Below, in pieces: positions 22,892-34,428 of a DNA stretch of 64,000 bases; the stretch's first letter is position 1, and each line of letters starts with the position of its first letter. The notes beneath the pieces were generated by a model. The model was given only the letters and a program-made list of their open reading frames with translations, was not told where the DNA came from and did no database searches. Both the position numbers and the translations under genes were made by a program. The DNA comes from Nectonema munidae (lineage: Eukaryota > Nematomorpha > Nectonematoida > Nectonematidae). The stretch spans positions 56,001 to 120,000 of the forward strand of contig JAUIRK010000692.1 of assembly GCA_030549495.1 (NCBI GenBank), written 5' to 3'.

Positions 22892-22945
22892 CTGCAAGTT
22901 GCTTATCACTTATCAACTTGTCTCCTTCATATGCCAGTTTAGCAG
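22892..22945 (-). CDS. Giant muscle protein exon 23: charged linker
   Basis: 18 codons (AAKLAYEGDKLISDKQLA), phase 1 at both ends, donor GGTAAAT. A 69-nt intron joins it to Ig exon 24, the same tight linker-Ig spacing as in the next three cassettes. Confidence 0.72.
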
Positions 22946-23498
22946 CTAGATAAAAAAAAATTAATCTTTGGAGATTATCGGGAAGGTAAGATATTACATC
23001 CACATCATTTTAGAAATACTTCACAAAATTAAACGATTTTATAGTCACGGAAAAAGATAACAATTCTTCAATATTGTAAAAAGATAGTTTCTATGTGTTT
23101 TTTTAGTTTGTAAATCATAATTTTACGTATATCAGATCTAGGCGTCTTTCATTCCAAAATCTTTCATTGTACCTCAATTTGTTCAAATCTCATTTTATAA
23201 GGAGGATTTACAAATTAACTCATTAAACAGGTTAATGTAAAATTGTAAAGCGATCTTTTTGGAAAGTTTGAGAAAATGTTGAAAGATAACACTAGTAGAA
23301 CTTTTAATAGTGAAGTTTAGCAGTTTTTTAGATCGGGGGCGTAACTTAGATGGAGGGGCACGAACCCAATTGCCTTATACCTGCTTACGTATGTGTGCAT
23401 AATTGTATTTAAAGCAAAATTTATTGTAACTACTATTGAAGGAGGATTAGGACATGGGTTAAAACTCTTTAAAATTTGGATAAGTATTTATATCATAC
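22946..23498. other. Intron, nothing recognised
   Basis: AT-rich spacer between an Ig exon and the following linker exon. A short G-rich segment (GATCGGGGGCG) lies near 23332. Confidence 0.5.
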
Positions 23499-23765
23499 CT
23501 TCAACTTTAATGGGAACATCAATTTGTTGTGTTGGCGTAATAAATGAATATGTGCCTTCATCTCCAGGCTTAGCACCCTTTATGATTAACTTGTGAACAA
23601 GATCTACTTGTGTGAATTGAATTCTCTCAGAAGACACCAACTCAACTCCATCCTTCATCCACTTAAAGGATTGAGGAACCTGACTGGTCTTGATTGTGTA
23701 TTCCATTTTTGCGCCTTCTTTAAGCAGAATTTCAGGCTTTTTTTCAATTGTACGATGAACAAGAT
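23499..23765 (-). CDS. Giant muscle protein exon 22: Ig domain, subtype A
   Basis: Encodes DLVHRTIEKKPEILLKEGAK and QVPQSFKWMKDGVELVSSER, then GAKPGDEGTYSFITPTQQID. It is the closest relative of exons 18 and 20, so the three form a local expansion. Acceptor TTCTTCAG, donor GGTATGA, phase 1. Confidence 0.93.
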
Positions 23766-23819
23766 CTGAAGAAACAAATTGAAATTTTAATACAAAGAAA
23801 AATGGTGTAAAATGAGAAC

Positions 23820-23885
23820 CTTTTTCTTGCGTAACTTCTTGAACAACATCTCGCTTCTCCACTCTTTCCTCAGGTTTTTTAAGAG
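23820..23885 (-). CDS. Giant muscle protein exon 21: charged linker
   Basis: 22 codons (LKKPEERVEKRDVVQEVTQE within it), phase 1 at both ends. A 54-nt intron, the shortest found, separates it from Ig exon 22. The donor GGTTCTC is weak. Confidence 0.72.
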
Positions 23886-24458
23886 CTAAAAAAAAGAAAG
23901 CAAAATTATCACTACGTATACTTATAATAATCACACTCATAAACGTTTCTAAGAATTGTGTGGACCAATGAGATAATTGATAACGGGGCCCAATTAGATA
24001 ACCGATAGGAGCGCCTTACCCTACCTCTTTAACCAATAAATAAAATTAAAAAATTGCATTAAATTCTTATATATGAAATGCGAAAAGTTTGATTGGCAAT
24101 ATAGGATTTAAGCATTTCTAATTAAAAGAAAGATTTTAATTCTTCTTTAGTTCTTTTTTAATACAAAAAAGCTTATAATACAGAAAATACTTAGAATAGT
24201 AAGTCTGTCAGTTGCGGGGTTAGCACACCACAAACTTAAAAGTAAGGAAGAATTCACTTACACCAGTAGTGTATAAAGAAGTAATTGCCTAAAAAAGAAT
24301 ATATCGGTAAAAGTTTAAAATAAACGGTCTATAAAAAATTAAATTTGGTGATCCAATCAAGAATAGAAGATAATAAATATTTTCTCTAGGAATATTATAA
24401 TAATTTTTTGATACAGTGAAAACTTCTTTGGCGGAATAAAATATATCAAAATGTTTAC
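23886..24458. other. Intron, nothing recognised
   Basis: AT-rich spacer between the Ig exon at 24459-24725 and the linker at 23820-23885. Confidence 0.5.
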
Positions 24459-24725
24459 GTTCTATCCTTAGAGGAACTTCAATTTCTTGGGTGGGTGTAA
24501 CAAAAGAGAAGATGCCTTCATCCTCAGGTTTAGCGCCACTTATGATCAGCTTGTGCACGAGGTCAACTGCTGAGAAGTAAATTCTGTCAGAAGACACCAA
24601 CTCAACGCCGTCTTTCATCCATTTAAAGGATTGGGGAACCTGACTTGTTTTCACAGTGTATTCCATTTTTGCGCCTTCCTTGAGAAGGACTTCGGGCTTG
24701 CGTTCAATGGTGCGATGAACAACGT
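24459..24725 (-). CDS. Giant muscle protein exon 20: Ig domain, subtype A (near-identical to exon 18)
   Basis: Encodes DVVHRTIERKPEVLLKEGAK, QVPQSFKWMKDGVELVSSDR and GAKPEDEGIFSFVTPTQEIE. From about 24527 to 24743 the DNA appears identical to 28870-29086, including silent sites and the first 18 nt of intron. The last 67 coding nt carry seven differences. Phase 1 at both ends. Confidence 0.95.
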
Positions 24726-24794
24726 CTGACATTTTTAAAGAGAGGATATAAATGCTGAGTTAAGAACGGGTTCTTTAGTTAAAATATGTCGTAC

Positions 24795-24863
24795 CTTCTT
24801 CTTTTGCGATTTCTTGAGCAACGAAGTCTCTTGTCTCCGCCGTGTCAATGCGTTTTTCAACCG
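24795..24863 (-). CDS. Giant muscle protein exon 19: charged linker
   Basis: 23 codons (VEKRIDTAETRDFVAQEIAK within it), phase 1, donor GGTACGA. A 69-nt intron leads to Ig exon 20. It shares the AVEKR start with exon 17 but has diverged, in contrast to the near-identical Ig exons that follow both. Confidence 0.78.
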
Positions 24864-26373
24864 CTTTGAAGAAAAAAAATTGTAATTAAATTTTTTAGTA
24901 CTAACTCTTTTTTTTCTCATCTGAATAGGGAGCTTTGCCAATTCAGAATTAGAAAATTAAATGCACTATGGTGGTTTATTTCACTTAACAGTACTGAATG
25001 ACGAAACATTCTTAGGCTTACCCTTTGCATATATGCGTTTACTCAAAATTACATATATTGATAAGGAGTTCTATTCGCTTTATAGTTAAGAAATTCTGCA
25101 AAGTCTCTCAGGAAATCGGATCTGAAACAGACGAATCAAGACATTTTCAATAGAAGACCACAAAGTAGAACAAACTAGAAGTTGAAACATTAATAAGTTC
25201 TTGGACAAAGAACAGATAAAAATAATTTTGAAAGTAGATTAGTGTACTCATGGATCAAATCTTTTATTATACTTTGCAATAAAAAAGGAAAACAAAATAG
25301 ACCTTATTTTTTCAGCTAAGTATTATAAGTATACATCAGATCGAAGTAAAATTCTGACTCCTATTTTTAAGTTTGGACTCTCAGTTTTAGTTATTTTAAT
25401 TAACAAGTTTTAGAAAGATTTAAATGCGTGCGATAGATGGAATTAAGCTATGTGGCAAACTTTTAAAATCAAAAAGCATGAAATTACAAAATTTCCATGT
25501 TCAGATGAGATATACCTTGCTTAAGAAAGCATGATGACCGCATATTGTTATAGCCATCTTGAATTCTCCACTTTGCTAAATTAAATGTTTTTTATTATTA
25601 CTATTATCCAATCAAATTAAAGCTTCTAGAATTTTGATTAATATACGGTACAATCAAATTTTCGGTTTGGACTTGAGCATTTTGAAAAACTACTTCAAAC
25701 TAATGCCGTTTTCATTACTTTGAGCAAAGTCATAGCCGTTGGGCATTGGCCACACGCATGTAAGGGGCATTTTTAGAGTTTCAACTAGTGGAATAAGATA
25801 TTTCCATGATTTAAGTAGACCAATCAAAGTTTACAAAAAAGGCGGTACCAGCATATGTCAATGAGATCCGCTGTTAGTTTAAAAGTATTGTCAGGCGCTA
25901 TATTATTTACAGAAGTAAAATAAAATATAAATAGAATTTTTGGTAAATTACTATGATACCAATGTTTCCAATAAAATATTAAACATCTTTATAAATTGGA
26001 GACGAGACAAAATACAAAATTTTATTTTTTAAGTAAAAATAAAAGGTATTTAAACGTTGAAACATTGTAATCCATTATGATAAAAAAGAAAGTATCAAAA
26101 ATACGCTTTGAAAGATATCCAAAAATTGTAATATCTATAATTTATTTTATGAAGGTAAAAAATAGGAGAAAAGGAGGCAAGTATCTTCTTACACGTTCAT
26201 TGGCGCATTGACAAAATTATTTGAAAGGATGGAACTTTTAACAAATTGATTTTATAATCTAATTATTTTTTTGAATTTTGAATACTCAACAATGCTTTTT
26301 CTATCGAAGTCTGTATCAAGTAAAACAAATCGTTTTATACAAAGTAATATAGGAATTCGATACTTCTTTTTAA
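24864..26373. other. Intron, mostly unrecognised
   Basis: No exon or defined repeat was recognised in this AT-rich stretch until the MITE at 26374. Confidence 0.5.
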
Positions 26374-26504
26374 CCCATTTAAGGCCAAGCAAAGCAGACG
26401 ATATTTAAAAAAACGCAGACGATTTATATTCAAAGTCATTGAAAAAAAAGCAGACGAAGATGAAATTACATATGTTCCAAAATGGAACACTGGGCGTAAA
26501 TGGG
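26374..26504. mobile_element. piggyBac-type MITE (CCCATT family), copy 2
   Basis: 131 bp, flanked by TTAA at 26370-26373 and 26505-26508, with terminal inverted repeats CCCATTTA and TAAATGGG. It is non-coding. The ends match those of the piggyBac element that begins 143 bp to the right (CCCATTTTAGCC), so that family is the likely source of transposase. Confidence 0.88.
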
Positions 26505-26647
26505 TTAAGAGAACAAGTGCCCAGCCCCCTTTAAATACGGAGTTGCACGTGCATATAATGGACACTCATAAATCGTCCTGATCTAAATCATAAAACATCG
26601 AAAAACCTTAAAAATCTTGATTCAAAAATAACTCCATTCAAAATTGA

Positions 26648-28773
26648 CCCATTTTAGCCGTACGTTACCGTATGGTAACGCAAATTGCATACTGTATCTT
26701 TTTGATTTTTATTGAATTATAATTTTATTTTTGTTTTTTATTATTAATTTTAGATTATTTAAGTCTTTTTTTATTTAAAATTTTTTTTTATTCATGTGTT
26801 TTTCGGATCATTTTAGAGCTACTTAAACATTAGAACTTGCAAAAATGGCCTTTGAAAAACAGTGAGTGTTTGAATTTCTTCTTTTTTCTACTCAAAAAAC
26901 TGAAGTTAAAAAAAACTTTTCTAAAGACAAAAAATAAAGAATTAATTTACACTAAAGTACAGAATTTTTGTCTTTAGTTTTTTGTTCGAATTACCATATG
27001 GTAACACTAGGCTTTTATGTGATCTGTTAGAATTTCTCTACATGAATTAACAGATTTAATCGTTAACAATGATTTAAACATCGATTCCATTTATATTGAA
27101 CCTCATGATTGTAACGTTGACACTGATGAAGATTCGGCTGATGAAGACACTGGGGGAAAAATAGACAACCTTACAGGAAGACAACTAAGCGTTCCTTGTC
27201 AAGCTGCTTCTCTAAATAATGAAAAATTAAATTTAAAAGAAAAAGAAAGTTTTTCATCAATTAATGCGGGCAAATGAACAGGAAAGAATTTTGATAATTA
27301 TAAAGAACTACCTTTTCCACTCCCAAATTTTGAATAATTCAATTTTTTCCAACTGTTTATAGATGAAGAAATTTTGACTTTCCTTGCTGAACAAAGTAAT
27401 TATTATGCTATCTTTAAAAACTTAAATACTTATATTGAAATTGATGAATTGACATTGTAATTTTGATAACTTCTGGATATAACTGTCTTCCTCGTAGACG
27501 TTTTTATCGGGACAACGCTAATGACATGAGAAATAAAATGATTCATCAATCAATGCGAAGAGATCGATTTATTCAAATTATGCGAGCAATTCATTGTAGT
27601 GATAATTCCAAACAAGATAAAAATGATATGTTCAGCAAAATTAGTCCTTTAACAAAAATGTTCAAAAAACTTTATTCAAAATTTCAAACCGTCTCGTCTT
27701 ATGATGAAAACATGATTGAATATTATGGTCGACACGGGTGTAAGCAATTCATTCGCGGAAAGCCCATTCCTTTTGGCTATAAAGTTTGGAGTTTGAATCA
27801 AGATAATAGTAGTATAAATAATGTAGGAAAATCAGCATCACCACTTATATCAATGATAAACGACTTTCCAGATAAAATTTGGAACTTTCCCCATTGTTTT
27901 TATTTTGATAAGTTGTTCACAAGCGTAAACTTATTGAATTGTTATTTTGAATAGAAATGTAACGATAAAATTATGATTTTAAAATGGATGGATAGCTCTG
28001 TAGTTTCAATAGCTTCAACAGTTCATGGTGTAGATCCAGTTTCCACTGTTAGTCGATACTCAAGAAAAGGTATAAAAAAACATTCAGGCATTCATTCCAA
28101 ATTTAATATCACATTATAATAAAAAAAAAATGGGTGGGACAGATCAAATGGATGGAAACGTTGCAGCTTACAGGATAGGATTTTCACATGGTTGATTGAC
28201 GTGAGTATCAATAATAATGCTTGGATTTTGATGAGGAAGAGTGGTGTCAATATTTCTCAACTGAATGTTCGAAGACAAATAGCTCAAACTTATTTAACAT
28301 GTTTTAAAAGTGCTCTGAAAGGAAGTGGAAGGCCAAGCTATTCCAAAACAGAAGGAAGAGTGCTAAAAGACATTAGGTATGATAGAGTTGATCATTTTGT
28401 CATACAGGTGCCGAATAAAAAACGAAGAAGATACGCAGGTGATAATTGTCATCCCTCTGGTAGAACACAATGTCTAAAATGTGATGTTGGTATTTGTTTG
28501 GAATGTTTTGCCTCTTATCATCCAAAATAAATTTGCTTTTTTATTTCTGATAAATAAAAATTTTTGTACAATTCTTCAAATTTTCAAAAAGATATGTTTT
28601 TATATTATTGGTTCTTATGTTGACCTACCGTTACCATATGGTAGCGGCAAAAATTACCCAGCTAAACACTTTTTTTTCTCATTTTGGTGTTAGAGTATAT
28701 TAAATATCGATTTAACTATTCTGCTAGAAAAAATAATTGCATTTGGAAAAAAATTAATTCAGGTGAAAATGGG
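26648..28773 (+). mobile_element. piggyBac element A, decayed
   Basis: The ends are CCCATTTTAGCCG on the left, after a TTGA that looks like a decayed TTAA, and GTGAAAATGGG on the right, before an intact TTAA at 28774-28777. The length is 2,126 bp. Near-palindromes CGTTACCGTATGGTAACG (26663-26680), TTACCATATGGTAA (26991-27004) and CGTTACCATATGGTAGCG (28629-28646) lie inside the ends and are plausible transposase-binding sites. The right end is 28 bp from the splice donor of Ig exon 18. Confidence 0.85.
27045..28530 (+). pseudogene. piggyBac transposase pseudogene of element A
   Basis: An acidic N-terminal part (NVDTDEDSADEDTGGKIDN) precedes the transposase core. The first catalytic Asp lies in SYDENMIEYYGRHGCKQF, the second in FYFDKLFTSVNLL and the third in MGGTDQMDGNVAAYRIGF. 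These are followed by LIDVSINNNAWILMRKSG and a C-terminal Cys-rich finger (TQCLKCDVGICLECFASYH). Stops and frameshifts at several points, for example after 27954 and before 28192, together with internal loss of sequence, make it non-functional. Confidence 0.88.
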
Positions 28774-28801
28774 TTAAAAAAGAAAAGAAGAATATGATTA
28801 C

Positions 28802-29068
28802 GTTCAATCTTGAGGGGAACTTCAATTTGTTGGGTGGGTGTAACAAAAGAGAAGATGCCTTCATCTTCGGGTTTAGCGCCACTTATGATCAGCTTGTGCA
28901 CGAGGTCAACTGCTGAGAAGTAAATTCTGTCAGAAGACACCAACTCAACGCCGTCTTTCATCCATTTAAAGGATTGGGGAACCTGACTTGTTTTCACAGT
29001 GTATTCCATTTTTGCGCCTTCCTTGAGAAGGACTTCGGGCTTGCGTTCAATGGTGCGATGAACAACGT
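28802..29068 (-). CDS. Giant muscle protein exon 18: Ig domain, subtype A
   Basis: The same 89-codon Ig as exon 20 apart from the end (TPTQQIEVPLKIE). Acceptor TGTCAG, donor CGTAATC, phase 1. It lies between a 57-nt intron shared with linker exon 17 and the piggyBac element A in the next intron. Confidence 0.95.
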
Positions 29069-29125
29069 CTGACATTTTTAAAGAGAATGAAACGCGTGAT
29101 TATAAAAGACATCGACTGATGATAC

Positions 29126-29191
29126 CTCCTTCTTTTATGATTTCTTCAACCATTTTTCGCTCTTCAGTTCTCTCTGATCTTTTTTCAACGG
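29126..29191 (-). CDS. Giant muscle protein exon 17: charged linker
   Basis: 22 codons, starting AVEKRSERTEERKMVEEIIK, phase 1 at both ends; donor GGTATCA. It is strongly Glu/Arg/Lys-rich and could form a helix. Confidence 0.75.
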
Positions 29192-30778
29192 CTAAAAATT
29201 AAAAATTTGAAAAGGTAAAATAATGGTTTTCTTGTATTTTCACTTATAACAAATCTGGCTATATTGAATTCCTATTGTAACAAAGATATTTTATCTGTGC
29301 GTTCAAAAGAATAGCATATTTAGTCCGATTAGTACAAAATTTCATTCCAAGTGAAAAATTTCATTTTCAACAAAAAATATGTTTATATCCGTTAGATTTT
29401 TTCATTTAGATTAGGTTATTGTTTATTTTTATTTTATTCAAACTGTAAAATAGCTTTTGATTCAACTACTTTGTTACATCAATTCAAAAAACAAAAAATC
29501 ATTTGTCACATAGTTCAATACCAGGGCTCTCACATAGGTGCTGAAGAGGGGTTATATAATTGTGGGAGAAACTTATTTTGGTTGAAAATAAAAATACATA
29601 TTGATGGAGGATGCCCCTATTGTTAGTAATGAGAGAAAACAGGTGGGGCGGTGGAAATTTTCTGATAGCGGGCTAGTAGAATTTTGACGTGGGGTGGTAC
29701 CCCACATAGGCCAGTGAGGGGCTTATTTATTACTAATTTAATTAATCTATATTTAATATCTAGCACATAATAGATATCGATTGAGGAAAATGAAAGGTTC
29801 GTTCAACATCTTCCTATAGCGCATTGAATTTAACTTGTATCGGTTTGGTTTCGCAAAGCAAAATAAGTTTTCTGCTTCTTTCTTAAGATTCTCATGTAAC
29901 CTATTTCAAGCAAAGATTGAAATGTTGAAGGTTTAGCATTTAGCAAAAAAAGATAAATAATGTTTCCAAAAAAAGCAAAAACACGCAAGGAGATTTTATG
30001 ACTTTTATATCGTGGCAACTTTAAAAATCACTTATTTTATCCTTTAAAATTTTAAAATATCTTGACAAAAATTAATTCGTTCAAATAGTACTATTACATT
30101 TTTATGCGGATGAATATTAAACATGTTTACGTTCAGATAATAATCAGATATATTGGGGGAAAAAATTAGTCCATTTCAGTCATGGTACTTTGCAAAACAT
30201 GTATGTCATGTAAGGAAAATGAGCTGTAAGTCACATGACAAAAAGAACATGATATGATAGAGATGTTAGACAATAAATCAAAGTCTAAAAATATTATAGG
30301 TATTTATAATAAAACTTACATCTTACATTCTTTGCAAAGCTAATTCTACATAAGTATTCTCCCCACTAAAAATGATGCTTGGCTGATTAGCGTCAAACTT
30401 TATAAAAATTTTAGAGACCCTAACATATATTAGGGATTGGGATAAATAAGACTATAGTATGACCAGAAAAAATTGGTGACTTAGTGCTTAGAATGCACAA
30501 ATAAATGTTTCATGTCATTTTTCTCAATTTTAAACGGAAGAATCGTAACATCTACTATTCAAGGTGAGTTAAAAGAAATTTGGTCGATACCAAAATGGGA
30601 TATATAGATTGTTACTTTAAAAGAACCACGGCAATCACTGATTACGAACTAAAAGAAACTATTATAAATAAGGAAAAAATTGGCTAGAGCAATCTGAGAA
30701 GTTTTGATAAAAAGTTGATATGAAGCCTCTCATTGTGGACAAAATAATTAGAAAGAAAAAGATTATTACACGTGACAC
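29192..30778. other. Intron, mostly unrecognised
   Basis: No exon was found. Near 29519-29730 there are GC-richer stretches (CAGGGCTCTCACATAGG, GGTACCCCACATAGGCC) reminiscent of a decayed hAT-type MITE, but no clean terminal repeats. Confidence 0.4.
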
Positions 30779-30838
30779 CTTCAATTTGGGTGGATATTTT
30801 CATTTCTGGCGCAAGAACAGACACTTCTGTCACAGCTC
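30779..30838 (-). CDS. Giant muscle protein exon 16: linker
   Basis: 20 codons containing VTEVSVLAPEMKISTQIE, phase 1 at both ends; donor GGTGTCA. It is less charged than the other linkers. A 64-nt intron follows Ig exon 15. Confidence 0.65.
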
Positions 30839-30902
30839 CTATAAAAATTCAATACGGATACGCTAAAATGACAAATTGAATTGATCAATTTAGTTCGCAT
30901 AC

Positions 30903-31178
30903 TCTCTATCTTCAATGGAATCTGAATTTCTTGGTCATCTGAGATAAAGGAGTACACTCCTTCATCTCGTGGAGTGGCCTTGAACAAAATAATTTTGTGA
31001 GTGACATCAACTTGAGTAAATTGAATGTGGCCAGGTTCTTCAACCAGTTCCACTCCATCCTTCATCCACTTGTAATGCAAGGGAACCTTGCTCGTCTTGA
31101 CCGTGTATTCTAGTTGAGAGCCTTCTTTTAGTATGACTTCCGGTTTTCTCTCAACCTTAGAAACGATTTCTTCTCTTC
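30903..31178 (-). CDS. Giant muscle protein exon 15: Ig domain, subtype A
   Basis: Encodes EIVSKVERKPEVILKEGSQL, KTSKVPLHYKWMKDGVELVE and FKATPRDEGVYSFISDDQEI. Acceptor CCCAACAG, donor AGTATGC, phase 1. Two extra residues in the C-D region (EEPGHIQF) distinguish it from exons 18, 20 and 22. Confidence 0.92.
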
Positions 31179-32113
31179 CTGTTGGGTAAAAGTTCAAATT
31201 CTCTACGTCATTTTGAAAAAAAGAAAAAATAGTAGATTATGTAAATTTTTTTGACAAAAATATAATAGATCGTGGCATTTGTCCATCAGCCATTTGAGAT
31301 ACTGTATATGGTAACGTACAAAGTATAAGTAGTTGTCTTGTGAGAATACAATTTTTCTATCTAAATGTAAAAATCATACTTGTATGGCTAATTATTATAT
31401 CTAACTGTTTTAGAGAACAGTTGTCCTCCCTGGTAAATCTTATAAGAGTAAATGTCATTGGGGTGTAATTGTCGTGATAACGATACCTCAATAACTTGAG
31501 TCAAAAAGCTTACTGTTTATCATTTTAACATTACTTAAAAGAGGCATTCATTCAGGCTAAGTCAGGAATATTTTGGATATAATACAACTTTTATTCAAAA
31601 AAATTGCTGCAACAGTAAAGAATTCTGAAATTCTTAAGGTATTTAATATATGAAGAAATACGTGTCATTTTTTGTAGACTAAAAAATATAAATTGTTACA
31701 AAATCTACAATATCCTAAGCAGGTCGCCGATATTCCACATCTAAATTTTATTCTGAAAACAATGGTAACTATTTTGGACAAAATTCAAACAGGCGTCAGT
31801 AAGCAATAATTAGATCAAAATAATTTTTAAGGTTATTTCACAAATGATATATTTTATATTAGAATCAACAAAAATTAAAACGGATCCATTAACCCAAAAT
31901 TGAAGAGAATAATTTTTTAACTAATTTCAAAAATTACCCACAGAATCATTAACCTCTTTAAAATAATATTTTTAATTACCGGATCTATAGGAATTAGTCA
32001 TTGAAGTTTAGACAGAAGTTTTTTTGCACTAAATTTGTATTAAATATTTTTGTCTTAATTTGGAGAAAATTTTTCCAAAAATAATAATTAAACAATAAAT
32101 TTAAGGAACATAC
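31179..32113. other. Intron, nothing recognised
   Basis: AT-rich spacer between linker exon 14 and Ig exon 15. Confidence 0.5.
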
Positions 32114-32179
32114 TCGGTTGCAAAGATTCAATCTTCTCTTCGTAAGTAGTGTAAATTTCTTTTTGTTCAAAAGTAGTTG
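32114..32179 (-). CDS. Giant muscle protein exon 14: charged linker
   Basis: 22 codons containing TTFEQKEIYTTYEEKIESLQ. Acceptor TTTTTTCAG and donor AGTATGT are both strong; phase 1 at both ends. Confidence 0.78.
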
Positions 32180-33474
32180 CTGAAAAAAGTAAAATTGGCT
32201 AGGATATTATTGAAACAAATGAAGTTATAATATGTGTAAATTTGACAATCACGAAATATAGAAAATATAATACTGAAATGCGAAAAAGGAACTGACGCAA
32301 TTTCATCTAGACCCTTTATGCTTACAATGTAATAAAACATTTTAAAAAAATTTGCAGTGATGAAATACAAAAACATTTTGAATTAATTTTTACTCTAATG
32401 TCAGTATGTATGTATGTCTGGATGTTTTTTTATCAGGCGTGTATCAATACAAATAAATAGAAAGGTTTGTGTCAAGAATGTCAAAAAATGTATATGTAAA
32501 TATATTTATGTACGATTGCGCTAACACTAAATTTAACCTGAATCTTCACACAACGCTAATACTAACACTAATGCTAATTCTACACTAATCATAAGCCCGA
32601 AAATAGATTTCCAAAAATTGGCACATTAAGGCCCATTTAGAAATTGGTTGAGCACTTGTCAATCAAGTATAACGCAAATTGAGAAGAAAATTGAAAAGTC
32701 AAAATCAGCAGTGGAGTGTGTGATCAGCATAGATGAACACTTTTTAAAGTTTAATCTTCATTGAAGTTTAGATTACATTCTTATGGGAAAAGTACGATTT
32801 TGAAAATCGTTTGAATATTTTGTTGATCAAATTTGCTAACTACTCGAAATTATGCCAAAACATGTATTTATCTCTATAAATTAAATATCTTCATTAAGGC
32901 AAGAAATAGCTTCAGTAAGATTTTTAACTCATAGAAAATGTCTCCACAAAATATAGGTTGAAAATGGAGTATACTGAAGCAATCACTTTTATATAAACAA
33001 TTTAAAATAGATTATTATTGGCTAAAAAATGGATCGTTCTATATCAGTGGTTCTCAACCGCGGCGGCCCGCAACCTCTTGTTTGACCACCAGAATCATCG
33101 CATTGCAAAGTTGAAGATACATCTTAACAAATGTTTCTTAAGCTCTCACAACACATATGTTAACATTGAAGAGTAAACGTATAAGAAAAACTCGTATATT
33201 CCACTGCCATATTAGTTTGCCTCGTAAAACTAGAAATAAACATATTGCTACATTTTTCAAATTCGATATTACCATGAATATACCCGGTATACGAAGCTAT
33301 ACCGAGAGTTTATAATCGTGAACATAAAATTAATAAAAAACATTCTTATTACATTTTTCAAATCAACTAATTATAAGTCTTGAAAATTTAACAAAATGAA
33401 TTTAGTTATTTTACATGAATTATGGAGAAATTATTCGCCTGTCAATCAAAAAAGAGATAAAATTTAAAGTATAC
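32180..33474. other. Intron with a hAT-like terminus
   Basis: At 33043-33075, CAGTGGTTCTCAACCGCGGC is a typical hAT terminal repeat, but no second end was found nearby. A short GTAT run lies at 32404-32416, and an imperfect CTAATACTAACACTAATGCT stretch near 32555-32580. Confidence 0.45.
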
Positions 33475-33732
33475 GAATAACATGAAGTTTGGTCATAATC
33501 TTTGCTTCCGGAGTGACTAGGCCGTACTCAGCTTCATCGCTCGGTGTGACACCCTCAATGATGAGCTTGTAATTCAAATCTTCTTTCGTAAACTTGATTC
33601 GCTCGTCTTCAACGATTTCAATGCCGTCTCTCACCCACTTTGCCGATGAAACGGGACGCGAAAGAGAAACCACGTGCTCCAAAGTCGCTCCCTCGTGAAT
33701 CTCTGTTTCTCCTGGCTTCGGACTGACTAATT
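33475..33732 (-). CDS. Giant muscle protein exon 13: Ig domain, subtype B
   Basis: Encodes ELVSPKPGETEIHEGATLEH, SSAKWVRDGIEIVEDERIKF and GVTPSDEAEYGLVTPEAKIM. Phase 1 at both ends, donor CGTATAC. It closes a C-A-B trio formed with exons 11 and 12. Confidence 0.92.
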
Positions 33733-34428
33733 CTAAAGACAAAAGGATTGCGGATTAAATTTAACATCGGAGTAGTGTCTGTCTTCAAAACATAAATCGA
33801 AAAAAGAAGAATTGAAAGAATCAGAAACTCTATTTAATCACATTTTGGGATAAAAAAATTAATTTGTATACGGAAAAATGAATGAAGTGCGAATAAACGA
33901 GGGTCGATGGTATATCGATAATTATAAATAGATTTATTTTCAATTTTCATATAATTTTTGGACAACCATTATATTATTGTTGTTGGAGGAAATATAAAGC
34001 GGATAGGGGGAAATTAAATTTTCATAAATTGATATTTAAATTAATTGGTAATTCAGTAAATAAAATTTCAGTATTGTATCTAAACGGAAACTTTTTTTTT
34101 TAAAACGAAAATATAAAATTTTAGGTTCCAAAAGTTAATTTTTTTTATGAAGTTTCTAATCTGACCTGACATTTGGTGAGTCCAAGTAGAATAGAATAGA
34201 ATTAAATTTATTTCGCATAAATGAGATAGAATACATTAAACAAATGAAAAACAAACATTGAAAGAAGAAATGTGAAATTAGGTTATTGAGCATTGTTTTT
34301 AATAATATTATTCATTATAAAAAGATACGATACTTTTTATATTTAAGTGGAGCCGTATGAAGACCAATGTTGGAGATTTTCATTTAATGTATTTTATCGT
34401 TCTTTTGAATCAAAATATTTTAGTTTAC
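33733..34428. other. Intron, nothing recognised
   Basis: AT-rich spacer between subtype A and subtype B Ig exons. Confidence 0.5.
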
